Of a stretch of 64,000 nucleotides of DNA, positions 34,172-43,998 are shown in pieces; positions within the stretch are counted from its first letter, which is position 1, and each line of letters begins with the position of its first letter. The stretch comes from Qipengyuania pelagi (GTDB taxonomy: Bacteria > Pseudomonadota > Alphaproteobacteria > Sphingomonadales > Sphingomonadaceae): positions 124,001 through 188,000 of the forward strand of contig NZ_WTYD01000001.1 in the NCBI RefSeq assembly GCF_009827295.1, given 5' to 3'. The notes beneath the pieces are model-generated. The model was not told the DNA's origin. It worked only from the letters and a program-made list of their open reading frames with translations, and ran no database searches. The translations under genes were made by a program, and so were the position numbers.

Positions 34172-35319
34172 GCGATGATCTCCGCCACTATTTCCACGGC
34201 AGGTTTTTCCCCGTCCGATTGCCAGAGCCGGACAGCCAGTTCGTCCAGCCAGTGTGCCGCCTTCGTCGCAGCATCATGATCGATGATCGCGCGCTGGCGT
34301 TCGCACTCGATAAGACCGGCAGCGCGCCTCAGGCCCGCCCAGCCTTCCGCATGGGACGGCCATTGGCGCGATACCGCGGCCAGGCCTTCGCGATCGAGCA
34401 CCTCCGCCTTGCAGAGCTGTTCGTCGAAATAGCGCCATTCGGGCACCACGATCCAAGGACGACCGGCGGCGAGCACCATATGCGCGGTCGTGTTGCCGCA
34501 GCTCGATACGACGCGGTCGGCGGCCGCGATCCAGGTCTGCGGATTGTCGACCCAGCCGCGATGCTCGAGATTGCCGGGCGGCGTCTCGTGCCATTCGCTC
34601 CGCACGGTGCCGATGGTGATCCAGCGCACATTCGGTTCGGCCCGCGCGCCGAGCGTGATCGGGGCGCTCGGCGTGCCTTCGCCGCCGCCGCCCGCGACCA
34701 CCAGCACGATCTCCGCATCCTCCGCGATCCCCAGTTCCGCCCTAGCCGCCATGCGAGACGGCGCGGCGCGGCAATCGATCCCGACGCCGCTGGCGTAGTG
34801 AGTCTTCTTGCGCAGATGATAGGGCCGGTCGGCCTGCTCCAGCGCCTGCGCATAGGGCGCCAGCAGGCCCACCGCGCTGTCATACGCCGCCATGTGACCC
34901 GGATCGTTGCGAGCGCCGTGCTGCATCACAGCTATATGCGGCACCGAACAGAGCCGCGCGAGCTGGCCGAGTTCGGCGGAAACGTCGGTGACGAACAGCG
35001 CCGGATTGGCGCGCGCGAACCATGCGGTGATGGTCGCCATGGCCTCTCTGATCGTATCCCAACCCAGCGGCGCGCAATGCGTGGTGTCCGGCATCGCGAA
35101 ACTTTGTAGCGCTGCCGGTTCGCGACCGGTCGGCTCGAACAGGGAGGGGATGGCGATCACCTCGACACCGGGGGCGAGAGCGGGAAAGATATCCTCGCGG
35201 GCGCAGAACAGGGTGACCGGCCTTTTCGCCGCCAGCTCGTTGGCAATGCTCGCCGCGCGTTCGGCATGGCCGCGTCCTTGGTGGTGGACGAAATAGCCGA
35301 TCGGCTGCGCGCGCGTCAT
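34168..35319 (-). CDS. GT-B glycosyltransferase (MGT/MurG-like)
   Basis: 383-residue glycosyltransferase. The N-terminus GYFVHHQGRGHAERAASIA is the glycan-acceptor loop of MurG-like enzymes (GxGHxxR/E); the C-terminal half has WVDNPQTWIAAADRVVSSCG and TTAHMVLAAGRPWIVVPEWRYFDEQ, the nucleotide-sugar site. ATG 35319 overlaps the upstream stop by 4 bases; a much longer open frame upstream is antisense-type noise across the neighbour. It is the middle gene of the operon SPS-like fusion, this gene, GT2. The product is unknown. Confidence 0.82.
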   Translation of the reverse strand: MTRAQPIGYFVHHQGRGHAERAASIANELAAKRPVTLFCAREDIFPALAPGVEVIAIPSLFEPTGREPAALQSFAMPDTTHCAPLGWDTIREAMATITAWFARANPALFVTDVSAELGQLARLCSVPHIAVMQHGARNDPGHMAAYDSAVGLLAPYAQALEQADRPYHLRKKTHYASGVGIDCRAAPSRMAARAELGIAEDAEIVLVVAGGGGEGTPSAPITLGARAEPNVRWITIGTVRSEWHETPPGNLEHRGWVDNPQTWIAAADRVVSSCGNTTAHMVLAAGRPWIVVPEWRYFDEQLCKAEVLDREGLAAVSRQWPSHAEGWAGLRRAAGLIECERQRAIIDHDAATKAAHWLDELAVRLWQSDGEKPAVEIVAEIIA

Positions 35320-37439
35320 GCCACCTGCTCCACCCGGTGAGCCGCGCGCTGGCGCCGCTGGTGCGCCAGGATGCCTTCCAGCGCGCCATTGGCGTGCGAG
35401 CGCCGCGCCACATAGACATTCGCCCGGTCCGACAGCGTGGCGATTTCCTGCGAGTGGTTCGCGACCATGATCGCATTGTCGCACACGCTCAGCATATCCT
35501 CGTCGTTTCCGCTGTCCCCCACAGCGAAAACGTTGCGCATATCGACGCCCAGCCGTCCGGCGATGTGCCGCATGGCAACCGCCTTTCCCCCCGCGATCGG
35601 AAGAATGTCGAGCAGGGTCGCATGGCTGAGGACGGTCCGCGCGTAGATGCCGCGTTCCAGCAGACGCACGCGCAGGGCGTCCGCCACGGTCGGGTCGTCG
35701 GCGAAGAAGCTGCGCTTGAATTCGCGTTGTTCGTAATGGGGCTGCGGCGTCAGGCCCTTGAGGCCTTTCACCGCCTCGTCCACGGCAGCAGGATCCCAGC
35801 CGAGCGCGATCTTGCGATCGAAGAGGAGATCGCGCTCGATTTCTCCATGGCGCTCGACGTAGAGTTCGCTTCCGACCGAGGTGATCCAGGCGCGCGGCCT
35901 GGGCAATCCCCATTCGCGCACGATACGCTGCGCCTCGACGATCGAGCGTCCGGTCGCGAGGACGAAGCCGACGCCGCTGTTCCTGCTCAGATACTCGCGC
36001 AATCGCGAAACGCCGATGCGGCAGCCGGTCAGCGTGTTGTCGAGATCGCAGACGAGCAGCGAAGATAGGACCTTGTTCACAGGCTCTTCCCGCGACAAGA
36101 TGTCACGCGCCAGAGCGACGAAATGGTCCGCATAGGCCTCCCACGTCATCGCGGTTACGCGGGCGAGGGCGTTGGCCGATTTCTCCGCCCAGAGCGCGCG
36201 GTCGTCCAGCAGACGCTCGATCGCATCGGCAATGTCCTGCGGATCGTCTGGATCGACGAGCAAGCCGTGGTCCAGCTGGTCGAGAATGTCGATCGGGCCA
36301 CCGATGCGCGTGGCGACGACCGGCACGCCATGGGCCGCGGCTTCGACGAGAGTGAGGCCATAGGGCTCCACCTTCGCCGGATTGACGAAGACGCCGCCAC
36401 TCTCTCGGGCAAGCGCGAAGAGCGCCTCCACATCCTCGCGCGCGTGGCGCGGCGGGTAAGCGATGCTCCCGTATAATTCATGCCGGTCGATCGTATCGAG
36501 GAGCTCGGAAAAGACGGCGCGCCTTTCCGCCCCGCCGCTTTCGATCCCGTCGCGCAGGCCGGCAAGGATCACGAGATTGGCCTTCGCGCGCAGCCAGGGC
36601 GATCGACCGAAGGCCTCGACCAGCATGGCGAGGTTCTTCTTCGCCACGGGTCGGGCGATAGCGAGGATGATCGGCTTGTCCGGCTCACGCAGGAAGGGCG
36701 CTATCAGATCGCGTGCGCGGTCCCTGGCGTCTTGCCCGACGCTGGGCACCTTCACGCCCGGCACGATCCGGTTGACGCGGCCTATCCGGGCGGACGGGTA
36801 GGCCAGGATCTGCCGCTCGCATTCGTCGCGCGAGGAGCCGACGATCGCCGACGCGGCACCGATCGCGCGATCTTCCTCGGCGATCCGGCCATCCAACTCG
36901 GCTGCCAGTTCGGGTCCGGGAGCGGTGACGGCAGCGCGCTTGTCCAGCCCGAGCGAATGCGCGGTGTAGATGAAGGGTATTCCGAACTCGCGCTCGATCT
37001 GGGCGGCGATGTCGGCGGCATCGGCGAAGTGGGCGTGGACGATGTCCGGCAAGCGGCTGCGCGCCCGCAGGTCCGCGAACAAAGCATCGATGAAGGCGGC
37101 ACGATCCTGCGCCAGGGCTTCCTTGGCCAGATAGCGCGGATCGCCGCTGTCGATCCGCCGGATCACGCATGTGTCCGAAATCCATTCCTCGCTCTGCGCA
37201 TGGATCGCGCCGAGCCTTTTATCGACGAAGCGCCTTGTGATGATCTCCGCCAGCTCGACATCGTCCCGCCGCGCCAGCGCTTCCATCTCGCCGAGAATAT
37301 AGGTGATGTGGCCGCCGGTATCCTCGGTAATTCCGTATTGAACCGGCTCTGCCCGAAGGCAGCCTCCCAGCGCGATCGACATGATATGCAAACGAGGGCC
37401 CCTGATACTCACAGGGACCCAATCCGCCCGCGAGATCAC
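35316..37439 (-). CDS. Sucrose-phosphate synthase/phosphatase-type fusion protein
   Basis: 707-residue fusion. Residues about 15-445 are a GT4 of the sucrose-phosphate/mannosylfructose-phosphate synthase group: EDTGGHITYI, HAHFADAADIA, TAHSLGLDKR and the EX7E pair Glu358/Glu366 in VNPAKVEPYGLTLVEAA. Residues about 456-690 are a HAD-IIB phosphatase of the SPP type, with DLDNT at 465-469 and GDSGNDEDML near the end. Together they would make and dephosphorylate a non-reducing disaccharide (sucrose or mannosylfructose), a likely compatible solute. The start is GTG 37439 with GGAG four bases upstream. It is first of a three-gene operon. Confidence 0.85.
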   Translation of the reverse strand: MISRADWVPVSIRGPRLHIMSIALGGCLRAEPVQYGITEDTGGHITYILGEMEALARRDDVELAEIITRRFVDKRLGAIHAQSEEWISDTCVIRRIDSGDPRYLAKEALAQDRAAFIDALFADLRARSRLPDIVHAHFADAADIAAQIEREFGIPFIYTAHSLGLDKRAAVTAPGPELAAELDGRIAEEDRAIGAASAIVGSSRDECERQILAYPSARIGRVNRIVPGVKVPSVGQDARDRARDLIAPFLREPDKPIILAIARPVAKKNLAMLVEAFGRSPWLRAKANLVILAGLRDGIESGGAERRAVFSELLDTIDRHELYGSIAYPPRHAREDVEALFALARESGGVFVNPAKVEPYGLTLVEAAAHGVPVVATRIGGPIDILDQLDHGLLVDPDDPQDIADAIERLLDDRALWAEKSANALARVTAMTWEAYADHFVALARDILSREEPVNKVLSSLLVCDLDNTLTGCRIGVSRLREYLSRNSGVGFVLATGRSIVEAQRIVREWGLPRPRAWITSVGSELYVERHGEIERDLLFDRKIALGWDPAAVDEAVKGLKGLTPQPHYEQREFKRSFFADDPTVADALRVRLLERGIYARTVLSHATLLDILPIAGGKAVAMRHIAGRLGVDMRNVFAVGDSGNDEDMLSVCDNAIMVANHSQEIATLSDRANVYVARRSHANGALEGILAHQRRQRAAHRVEQVA

Positions 37440-37482
37440 CGGGCTCCATTTAAACGTTTGTTATGCGTTTATTTTCGGGGGG

Positions 37483-38676
37483 TCATCGACGCGGAACAAG
37501 CTTTAGGGCCGGGGGTGCGATCTGCCGTGCCACCTCGCCATCTGCCGCATCGATCTCGCATCGGTCGCGCCCGGCGGCCTTGGCACGGTAAAGCGCGCGG
37601 TCCGCGCGCCGCAAAAGATCGCCCGTCGCCTCGCCTGCCTTCATCGTGGCCATGCCGATGCTCACGGTGATGAGATCGGCATCCGCGTAGTCGAGCTGCT
37701 CGATGGCGAGGCGCATGCTTTCGCAGGCAAGGAAGGCGGCGCGCTGGTCCAGCGGCAGGAGCAGGACGAATTCCTCGCCGCCGATGCGCGCCGCATGGCC
37801 CGCGGAAGGCCGGTTGCGTTCGAGACAGGCGGCGACCTTGCGCAGCACCTCGTCGCCGACGGCATGGCCGAAACGGTCGTTGAACCGCTTGAAATGATCG
37901 ACGTCGATGATCGCGATGCTGAGCGCAGTGTGCGTGTCTGCGCTCTGCGCAACGTCCAGCCATCGGTCGAGCGCCCGGCGATTGGGGAGGCCGGTGAGCG
38001 GATCGGAAAGCGCCTCGGTCTGACTGGCCCTCACGACCGAATGCAGGAAGCTCGCGATGACCAACAGGCCGGCGGCAATCGTCAGCAAGCCGCTGCTCGC
38101 CTGCGAGATGGCGGCGTAGATCGTGCCCGCATAGTCCCGTTCCGTCGCGCCCGTTCCCAGCCAGATGGCGAACGCCGCCTTGAGCGGGAAATGCAGGGCC
38201 ATGACGACGGATACACCGACGAGACAGCGATTGAGCAGGGACGGGGGCGCGTGCCGCTTCATCGCCACCGTGCAAAGGATCGCCCCAAATGTGAACCAGC
38301 TCTGGAAGGAGAGCTGATACCAAACCGTATCGCGCGGCGCCTCGATCGTCGCGACCCGCCACAGGCAGCCGCAAATCAGGATCAGCGCGGCGCTCGCCCA
38401 CATCGGTCGGCGCTTGTGATAATGCGACATGGCCAGCGCCATCGTGACCAGCGCGGTGAGAAAAGACGCGAAACCGATGGTTTGCAGGACCGCGACATTC
38501 CCGCCAAGCCAGATGGCGAGACCAGCCAGAGGCTCGATCACGCCGAACGCAAAGGCAAGGGCGAACCAGCGCGCGCGCCGGACCATCGGGTAGGTATGGG
38601 CGGTGACGAGGAACGCCCCGATAAACATCGCGGCGACCAGAATATTGGTCAGGATCGGCAGGATGGCCTGGGGCAT
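37483..38676 (-). CDS. Membrane diguanylate cyclase
   Basis: 397-residue GGDEF protein. The first about 215 residues form some seven TM helices of an undefined membrane sensor. The cyclase domain (about 225-385) has DPLTGLPNRRALDRWL, IDVDHFKRFNDRFGHAVGDEVL and an intact GGEEF signature in ARIGGEEFVLLL. It has no EAL domain. It should raise cyclic-di-GMP, which often controls exopolysaccharide, and it lies directly upstream of a glycosyltransferase operon on the same strand (43-base gap). Confidence 0.9.
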   Translation of the reverse strand: MPQAILPILTNILVAAMFIGAFLVTAHTYPMVRRARWFALAFAFGVIEPLAGLAIWLGGNVAVLQTIGFASFLTALVTMALAMSHYHKRRPMWASAALILICGCLWRVATIEAPRDTVWYQLSFQSWFTFGAILCTVAMKRHAPPSLLNRCLVGVSVVMALHFPLKAAFAIWLGTGATERDYAGTIYAAISQASSGLLTIAAGLLVIASFLHSVVRASQTEALSDPLTGLPNRRALDRWLDVAQSADTHTALSIAIIDVDHFKRFNDRFGHAVGDEVLRKVAACLERNRPSAGHAARIGGEEFVLLLPLDQRAAFLACESMRLAIEQLDYADADLITVSIGMATMKAGEATGDLLRRADRALYRAKAAGRDRCEIDAADGEVARQIAPPALKLVPRR

Positions 38677-38868
38677 GGTCGCGATGATGATCCCGGTGTT
38701 CGGTTCACACGTGGAAGCGGCTGGTTCGGGAAACCCCTAGGGCAGGTATGGTTACGAACGGGTAAAACACCCGGACGTCCATAGCCACACCCCTTCGAAC
38801 CGGCCCGCCCGATCGGCGCGACTGGCGGAGCGACCCGCACCGGGATCGGTGGGCAAGACTGGTGGGGC

Positions 38869-39114
38869 TTAGGGCATCGGCTCCGGTCGCACCGACCCGG
38901 CCACACGCAGCCTCTCTGCTGCCTCGCGAATGATCGCTCGCTTGTCTGCGTCGCTGGCCGCCTGCCACGCCGCGATCTCGTCGAGAGAGCGCCCGCACCC
39001 CGTGCAATGGCGATTGTCCCGGTCCAGCCGACAGAGATTGATGCAAGGGGAGGCGATGGCGGGCACCGGCGGTTGATCTCTCCAGGATCGGGACAAATCA
39101 AGCGTCCAAAGCAT
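38869..39114 (-). CDS. DUF1289 domain protein
   Basis: 81-residue small Cys-rich protein. The motif SPCINLCRLDRDNRHCTGCG followed by RSLDEIAAW is the DUF1289 signature; the four Cys may bind a metal or iron-sulphur centre. Function is unknown; some relatives are annotated as Fe-S proteins. ATG 39114 has no clear ribosome site; a GTG 16 codons downstream (39066) is preceded by GGAGAG and may be the real start. Confidence 0.8.
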   Translation of the reverse strand: MLWTLDLSRSWRDQPPVPAIASPCINLCRLDRDNRHCTGCGRSLDEIAAWQAASDADKRAIIREAAERLRVAGSVRPEPMP

Positions 39115-39191
39115 TTGAAGGCGATCGTCGGACCACCGTTCCAGAGGTGGCTCGCGCCTGACTGGTCCTCATTCAAAAAGCAAAATCACAT

Positions 39192-40196
39192 TCAGGCGTT
39201 GAAGCCTTCGCGGGGAACGGCCGCCCATGTGCTGTCGCTCTTGAGATAGCGCTTCACCCCCTTGAGGCGATACCACAGGTTCAACTGGCGGTATCCGAAG
39301 TTCTCGACGATCGCCGCCCATCCGATGCGCAACAGGTCCTTCGCGGTCGGGGTGCGGCGGAGCTGGTGTTCTTCGAGAGCCAGCGTCCCCACGCTCAACC
39401 CGCATCCGAACACGACCGACACGAAGAAGAAGACCAGTGCCGCCATCGGATCGAGAATACCCAGCAGAACCGCCAGCGGGATCAGGACGTAGCCGATGAG
39501 TTCGGCTGGCGGACCGAGCAGATCTTCCAGGATCATCTGCGGCAGGGCGAGCATTCCGATACGGCCATAGCGCGGGTTGCCGATCATCCGGCGATGAAAG
39601 CTGAGAGTTTCGAGGGCGCCTTGCTGCCAGCGCGCGCGCTGATTGGCCAGGCCTTCCAAAGACGCGGGGGCTTCGGTCCAGCAGACGATATCGGGAACGA
39701 ATGCTATCCTGTAGGGCCGCTTCTTCTCCCTCATGTGGCGATGGATATGCGTGACCAGTTCGAGGTCCTCACCCACGGTGTCGTGCCGATATCCGCCCAT
39801 CTCGATCAGATCCGATCGCCGGAACAGCCCGAAGGCGCCGGAGATCAGCATCAGCGTATTGGTATGGGCGTTCGCAACTCTGGCGGTGAGGAAGGCGCGC
39901 AGATATTCGCAGACCTGAAATTGCGGGATGAAATCCCTCGATATGCGGATTTCCTGGAGCGATCCGCCTTCGACCCTGCTGCCATTCGCCACCCTGATGG
40001 CGCCGCCGACCGCGACGAGCCTGCCGTCATCATGCATGAAGGGCTCGGAGGCGCGCAGCAGGCTATCCGGCTCGACGATCGAATCCGCGTCGATCACGCA
40101 GACCAGGGGCGTGCGCGCGAAGCCGATCCCCGCATTGGCCGCATCGGCCTCCAGCTGCTCTTCGTCGGCCGGACCCAGATCACCGCGAGCGGCCAT
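39192..40196 (-). pseudogene. Processive glycosyltransferase family 2, missing its N-terminus
   Basis: The 334 codons keep the second half of a membrane GT2 (cellulose/chitin-synthase-like): LVCVIDADSIVEPDSLL, GEDLELV, the processive QRARW motif and C-terminal TM helices. The expected first 120-140 residues, with the first TM helix and the first nucleotide-binding Asp, are absent. Upstream in frame is a stop at 40239-40241 and sequence that is not GT-like. The break coincides with a lower-GC segment and an unrelated ORF. It is probably a 5'-truncated remnant. Confidence 0.65.
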
Positions 40197-40569
40197 GCCC
40201 AACAGGTGAAACCACGCAATATCTATCGAGGACTTTGATCAGCGCGGCTTCGGAGAAGCTGATTCCCGTTATGAGGACGGACGGCGTGCCTCCTTCTAGG
40301 GGCGATCCTTCGAGCCGAACCGTTCCACCGTCCAGGGCGGCTTGAATCTTTTTTGATGCTACAATCCTCTCCCAATCTTGGGCCGGAATCTGAGCGTCGC
40401 GTACTACCTTGGTCGGTCCCCCAGTGGGTCTTATCTCTCGCACAAGAGCATAAGTCTTGATTAGGCCGGCCGCGGCGAAATCGGCTAGTAGAGCATCAGC
40501 TTTTTCGAGATCCCGGGACTTAACGAGCTCGATGGCCTTGGCCGGGAAGATTGGTTGATGGACTGACAT
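40180..40569 (-). CDS. Hypothetical protein in low-GC segment by tRNA-Val
   Basis: 129-residue protein not recognised. The N-terminal part is helical (AKAIELVKSRDLEKADALLA), the middle charged, the C-terminal third beta-rich with GGTPSVLITGISFSE. There is no signal peptide, TM helix or known motif. Base composition is visibly more AT-rich than the neighbours, suggesting transfer. ATG 40569 has GAGAG upstream; ATG 40608 is also in frame. It overlaps the first codons of the truncated GT2 in another frame. Confidence 0.5.
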   Translation of the reverse strand: MSVHQPIFPAKAIELVKSRDLEKADALLADFAAAGLIKTYALVREIRPTGGPTKVVRDAQIPAQDWERIVASKKIQAALDGGTVRLEGSPLEGGTPSVLITGISFSEAALIKVLDRYCVVSPVGHGRSR

Positions 40570-40782
40570 ACGTTCTCTCGAATTTGAGCGGGCATATTTG
40601 TCAGCCAATCGTGAAAATGCGGTAACCCTCTGGCTCGCTGCATCGCTGCAAATCGATCAAGCCGGCGATTGCTCGAAAAATCGTCACGCCGAGGTCTCCG
40701 CTCATGTTCGCGGATGTCCACCCAAGTTTTTCATGTTTTTTTCATGGAAACGCAGCCCATCTCTTCTAAGTCATTGAAAAGA

Positions 40783-40857
40783 TGGTGGGCGCGGCAAGGA
40801 TTGAACTTGCGACCCCACCCGTGTGAAGGGTGTGCTCTACCACTGAGCTACGCGCCC
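40783..40857 (-). tRNA. tRNA-Val (CAC)
   Basis: A full cloverleaf on the minus strand: 7-bp acceptor GGGCGCG/CGCGCCC, D arm, anticodon loop TTCACAC (anticodon CAC, reads GUG), T arm GCAAG-TTCAATC-CTTGC and encoded ACCA. A lower-GC segment with an unrecognised gene and a truncated gene lies directly on its 3' side. Confidence 0.95.
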
Positions 40858-40969
40858 GCCCGTGGGGCAGCTTTGGGCTGCCGGGCAGGGGCGCGCCTTT
40901 ACGCCTGGTGGACGGCCTTGGCAAGCGGTCAGCGCGAAATTTGCGCCTCTCGCCTCGCCTGCTGCTCGA

Positions 40970-42862
40970 TCAATCGAGGATCAGTCTGGCCAGCCTGCCC
41001 AGCCAACCATTCAGCTCGCCACCCATCCCGTCAACACGGGCCGTTTTGGCGGTCGGTGTCTGCGGGCATTCGAGGCAGTAGACCTGCGCGCCCTGCGTGG
41101 TGAGCAGGCGATCGAGATCGGCCTCGATCCTCCCGGCGAGCGCCTGCTGGCGGCGCGCGAACAGGGCGGTCATGTCGGCCCGCGCCTCGCTTTCATCACC
41201 GATCAGCCACTGGCGCAGAAGGGTATCGTAGGTGCCGGGCTCGTCACCCAGATAGGCGACGTGCCAGCCGCCGTCCTCGAGGCCCGCTTCCTTCGCGGCC
41301 CAGTCGATCGCGGTCTGGAGACTGCCATACTGGTCGACCAGGCCGATCTGGCGCGCCGCACCGCCGTCCCAGACCCGGCCCTGACCGATGCGGTCCGCTT
41401 GTTCCATGCTGAGATTGCGCGCCTGCGACACGCGGGTGAGGAAATCGCGATAGCCGTCCTCGATCCCCGACTGGATCATCGCATCGACTTCGGGGGTGAA
41501 GCCGCCGATCAGGTCCGGCTGGCCCGAAAGCGGCGTGGTGCGCACGCCATCGGTCGAAACGCCGATGCGCGCTGCGAGATTTTCGAAAGTCGGGATCACG
41601 GCGAAGATGCCGATCGATCCGGTGATCGTCTCCGGCTCGGCGAAGATGCGGTCGGCGGGGGTCGAGACCCAATATCCGCCGCTCGCCGCGACATTCGCCA
41701 TCGAGACCGCGATCGGGATGTCGTTCGCCTTGTGCCGCAGGATCGCGCGGCGAATTTCCTCGCTCGCCAGCACCGATCCGCCGGGCGAATCGACCCGCAC
41801 GACCAGAGCCGAAAGATCGTCGTTCAGCGCTTCGTCGAGCAGGTCGGCGATGCGCGTCCCGCCCGCCGTGCCCGGACCCGCGTCCCCGTCGACGATCTGG
41901 CCCGCAATGGTGACCACGCCGATCGTGCCGCCATCCGCCGCGGGCTCCGTATCCTCGAGCCAGGGGTCGAGCTCGGTGGCCGGATAGGCGTTGCGCTCGC
42001 TGGACCAATCGTCCGCGCCGACCACTTCCACCACCCGCGCTTCGAATTCGTCGCGGCTGCCGAGCTTGTCGACCAGCCCGGCAGCGAGCGCGGCGCTGGC
42101 CGGATCGCCATTCGACGCAGCCAGCCACGCCTGCGGATCGCGCGTGGCGAGCGTGATATCGGCTTTGGGCCGCGCCTTCTTCACATGCGCCTGCCATTCG
42201 CCCCACAGCGCGCCGTAGAGCGCGGCGTAATTCTCGCGCGCCTCGTCCGACATGGTGTTGCGCAGATAGGGTTCGACCGCGCTCTTATAGGTGCCGACGC
42301 GATAGACGCGGGCGTTGACGTCGAGATTTTCGAGCAATTGCCCGTAATAGAGATTGCCGCCGCCCGGCCCGGCAATGGCCGCGCCGCCCAGCGGGTCGAC
42401 CCAGATCTCGCTGGCATGGCTGGCGAGCAGCAGGGCATCGTCGGCATAGGCGGTGGCGAAGCTCAGCACCGGCTTGTCCGCTGCGCGCACCCGGTCGATC
42501 GCCTCGCCGATATCCTGCAGATGGACCTGTCCACCGCCCAAGAAGCTGTCGAGATCGAGCACGACCGCGGTGATCCGCTCGTCGCTCGCCGCCGCGTCAA
42601 GCGCGCGCACGAGGTCGCGCGCCTGATATTCACCGACCGGCGCGGCGCCCGACAGCAGCGCCTGGAACGGATCGATCGGGGTGCGTTCCTCGACCACCAC
42701 CCCGTCTAGCGCGAGGACCAGCGCGCCTTCGCGGACCTGCGCGGGGCTGGGCCGCGCGGTCAGCACGGCATAGAGCGCGAAGAAGAACAGCAGCATGAAG
42801 ACGAGCACCAGTCCGTCCTTGATCCCCACCAGCAAGCGCCACACCCGGCCTGCGAATTTCAT
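40970..42862 (-). CDS. sppA: Signal peptide peptidase SppA, 67K type
   Basis: 630-residue membrane-bound serine protease that degrades signal peptides after secretion. One N-terminal TM helix (about 13-37) is followed by two tandem S49 domains. The catalytic Lys lies in YRVGTYKSAVEP of the first domain and the catalytic Ser in ANVAASGGYWVS of the second, as in E. coli SppA. The length is normal for the long form. It is monocistronic, divergent from pyrB. Confidence 0.94.
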   Translation of the reverse strand: MKFAGRVWRLLVGIKDGLVLVFMLLFFFALYAVLTARPSPAQVREGALVLALDGVVVEERTPIDPFQALLSGAAPVGEYQARDLVRALDAAASDERITAVVLDLDSFLGGGQVHLQDIGEAIDRVRAADKPVLSFATAYADDALLLASHASEIWVDPLGGAAIAGPGGGNLYYGQLLENLDVNARVYRVGTYKSAVEPYLRNTMSDEARENYAALYGALWGEWQAHVKKARPKADITLATRDPQAWLAASNGDPASAALAAGLVDKLGSRDEFEARVVEVVGADDWSSERNAYPATELDPWLEDTEPAADGGTIGVVTIAGQIVDGDAGPGTAGGTRIADLLDEALNDDLSALVVRVDSPGGSVLASEEIRRAILRHKANDIPIAVSMANVAASGGYWVSTPADRIFAEPETITGSIGIFAVIPTFENLAARIGVSTDGVRTTPLSGQPDLIGGFTPEVDAMIQSGIEDGYRDFLTRVSQARNLSMEQADRIGQGRVWDGGAARQIGLVDQYGSLQTAIDWAAKEAGLEDGGWHVAYLGDEPGTYDTLLRQWLIGDESEARADMTALFARRQQALAGRIEADLDRLLTTQGAQVYCLECPQTPTAKTARVDGMGGELNGWLGRLARLILD

Positions 42863-42972
42863 GCGATCGTCCCCATCAACTTGCAGTCTTCAGCTTGGGG
42901 CGGGGTGTAGGCACGATGCGGGGCAAGCGCCACCGATAATGCTTGAGCGGCCCATGGCGGTCGATTAGGGGC

Positions 42973-43998
42973 ATGGCTTCAATGGCATCGTCCGGCGTCC
43001 CTTCCTCCCAAAACCGCTATCCTGCGGGTCGGCTCGCCTTCCCGCATCGCGACCTCACCGGCATCGCGCAGCTGGAGCGGCACGAAATCCTGTTCCTGCT
43101 CGACGAGGCGGAACAATGGGTCGATTTGAACCGCAAGCGGCACAAGCATCACGATACGCTCGCCGGGCTGACGATCATCAATGCCTTTTTCGAGAATTCC
43201 ACCCGCACGCTCCTGAGCTTCGAGATCGCGGGCAAAAGATTGGGCGCGGATGTCGTGAACATGCACGCCGCCACCAGCAGCGTGAAGAAGGGCGAGACGC
43301 TGATCGATACCGCGATCACGCTTAACGCCATGCGCGCCGACGGGATCGTGATCCGCCACGGATCGAGCGGGGCGACCCAGCTGATCGCGGGGCTGGTCGA
43401 TTGTCCGGTCCTCAATGCGGGCGACGGGCAGCACGAGCATCCGACCCAGGCCCTGCTCGACGCTCTGGCCCTGCGCGAGGCGCTGGCCGACCGGGGCGAG
43501 CCGAGCGAGGATTTCACCGGGCTGACCGTGACGATCTGCGGCGACATCCTGCACAGCCGCGTCGCGCGCTCGAACCTTCTGTGCCTTCAGGCTCTGGGCG
43601 CGAGCGTGCGGCTGTGCGCGCCGCCCGCGCTGATGCCGCAGGGGATCGAACGGATGGGGGCGGAAGTATTCCACGATTTCGACCGGGCGCTGAAAGGCGC
43701 CGACGTGGTGATGATGCTGCGCCTCCAGACCGAGCGGATGAGCGGCCAGTTCATCCCCTCCGCGCGCGAATATCATCACCTTTACGGGCTGACGAAGCAG
43801 CGGCTCGACAATGCCGCGCCCGAAGCGTTGGTCATGCATCCCGGCCCGATGAATCGCGGGGTCGAGATCGACAGCGACGTCGCCGATATGCTCGATCGTT
43901 CGATCATCACCCGGCAGGTCGAAATGGGCGTGGCGATCCGCATGGCCTGTCTCGACGTGCTGACCCGAAAGGCGCGCGGCGTGGAGGGATGGGCGTGA
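42973..43998 (+). CDS. pyrB: Aspartate carbamoyltransferase catalytic subunit
   Basis: 341-residue enzyme of pyrimidine synthesis joining carbamoyl phosphate and aspartate. It carries [13 protein letters not shown] (carbamoyl-phosphate site), [32 protein letters not shown] and [11 protein letters not shown]. No pyrI regulatory subunit is nearby, in line with class A enzymes that pair with a dihydroorotase-like subunit. ATG 42973 has AGGGG very close; ATG 42982 is a possible alternative. The 3' end overlaps the downstream gene by 4 bases. Confidence 0.95.
   Translation: MASMASSGVPSSQNRYPAGRLAFPHRDLTGIAQLERHEILFLLDEAEQWVDLNRKRHKHHDTLAGLTIINAFFENSTRTLLSFEIAGKRLGADVVNMHAATSSVKKGETLIDTAITLNAMRADGIVIRHGSSGATQLIAGLVDCPVLNAGDGQHEHPTQALLDALALREALADRGEPSEDFTGLTVTICGDILHSRVARSNLLCLQALGASVRLCAPPALMPQGIERMGAEVFHDFDRALKGADVVMMLRLQTERMSGQFIPSAREYHHLYGLTKQRLDNAAPEALVMHPGPMNRGVEIDSDVADMLDRSIITRQVEMGVAIRMACLDVLTRKARGVEGWA

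Noticed and set aside
36463..37670. Plus-strand open frames inside the sucrose-phosphate-synthase-like gene.
   Set aside because: Antisense to a gene with clear motifs on the minus strand; Arg/Asp-rich composition typical of antisense frames.
40485..40721. A 78-codon minus-strand frame overlapping the unknown gene near tRNA-Val.
   Set aside because: Weak start context and no recognisable features; the 40180-40569 frame has a better ribosome site.
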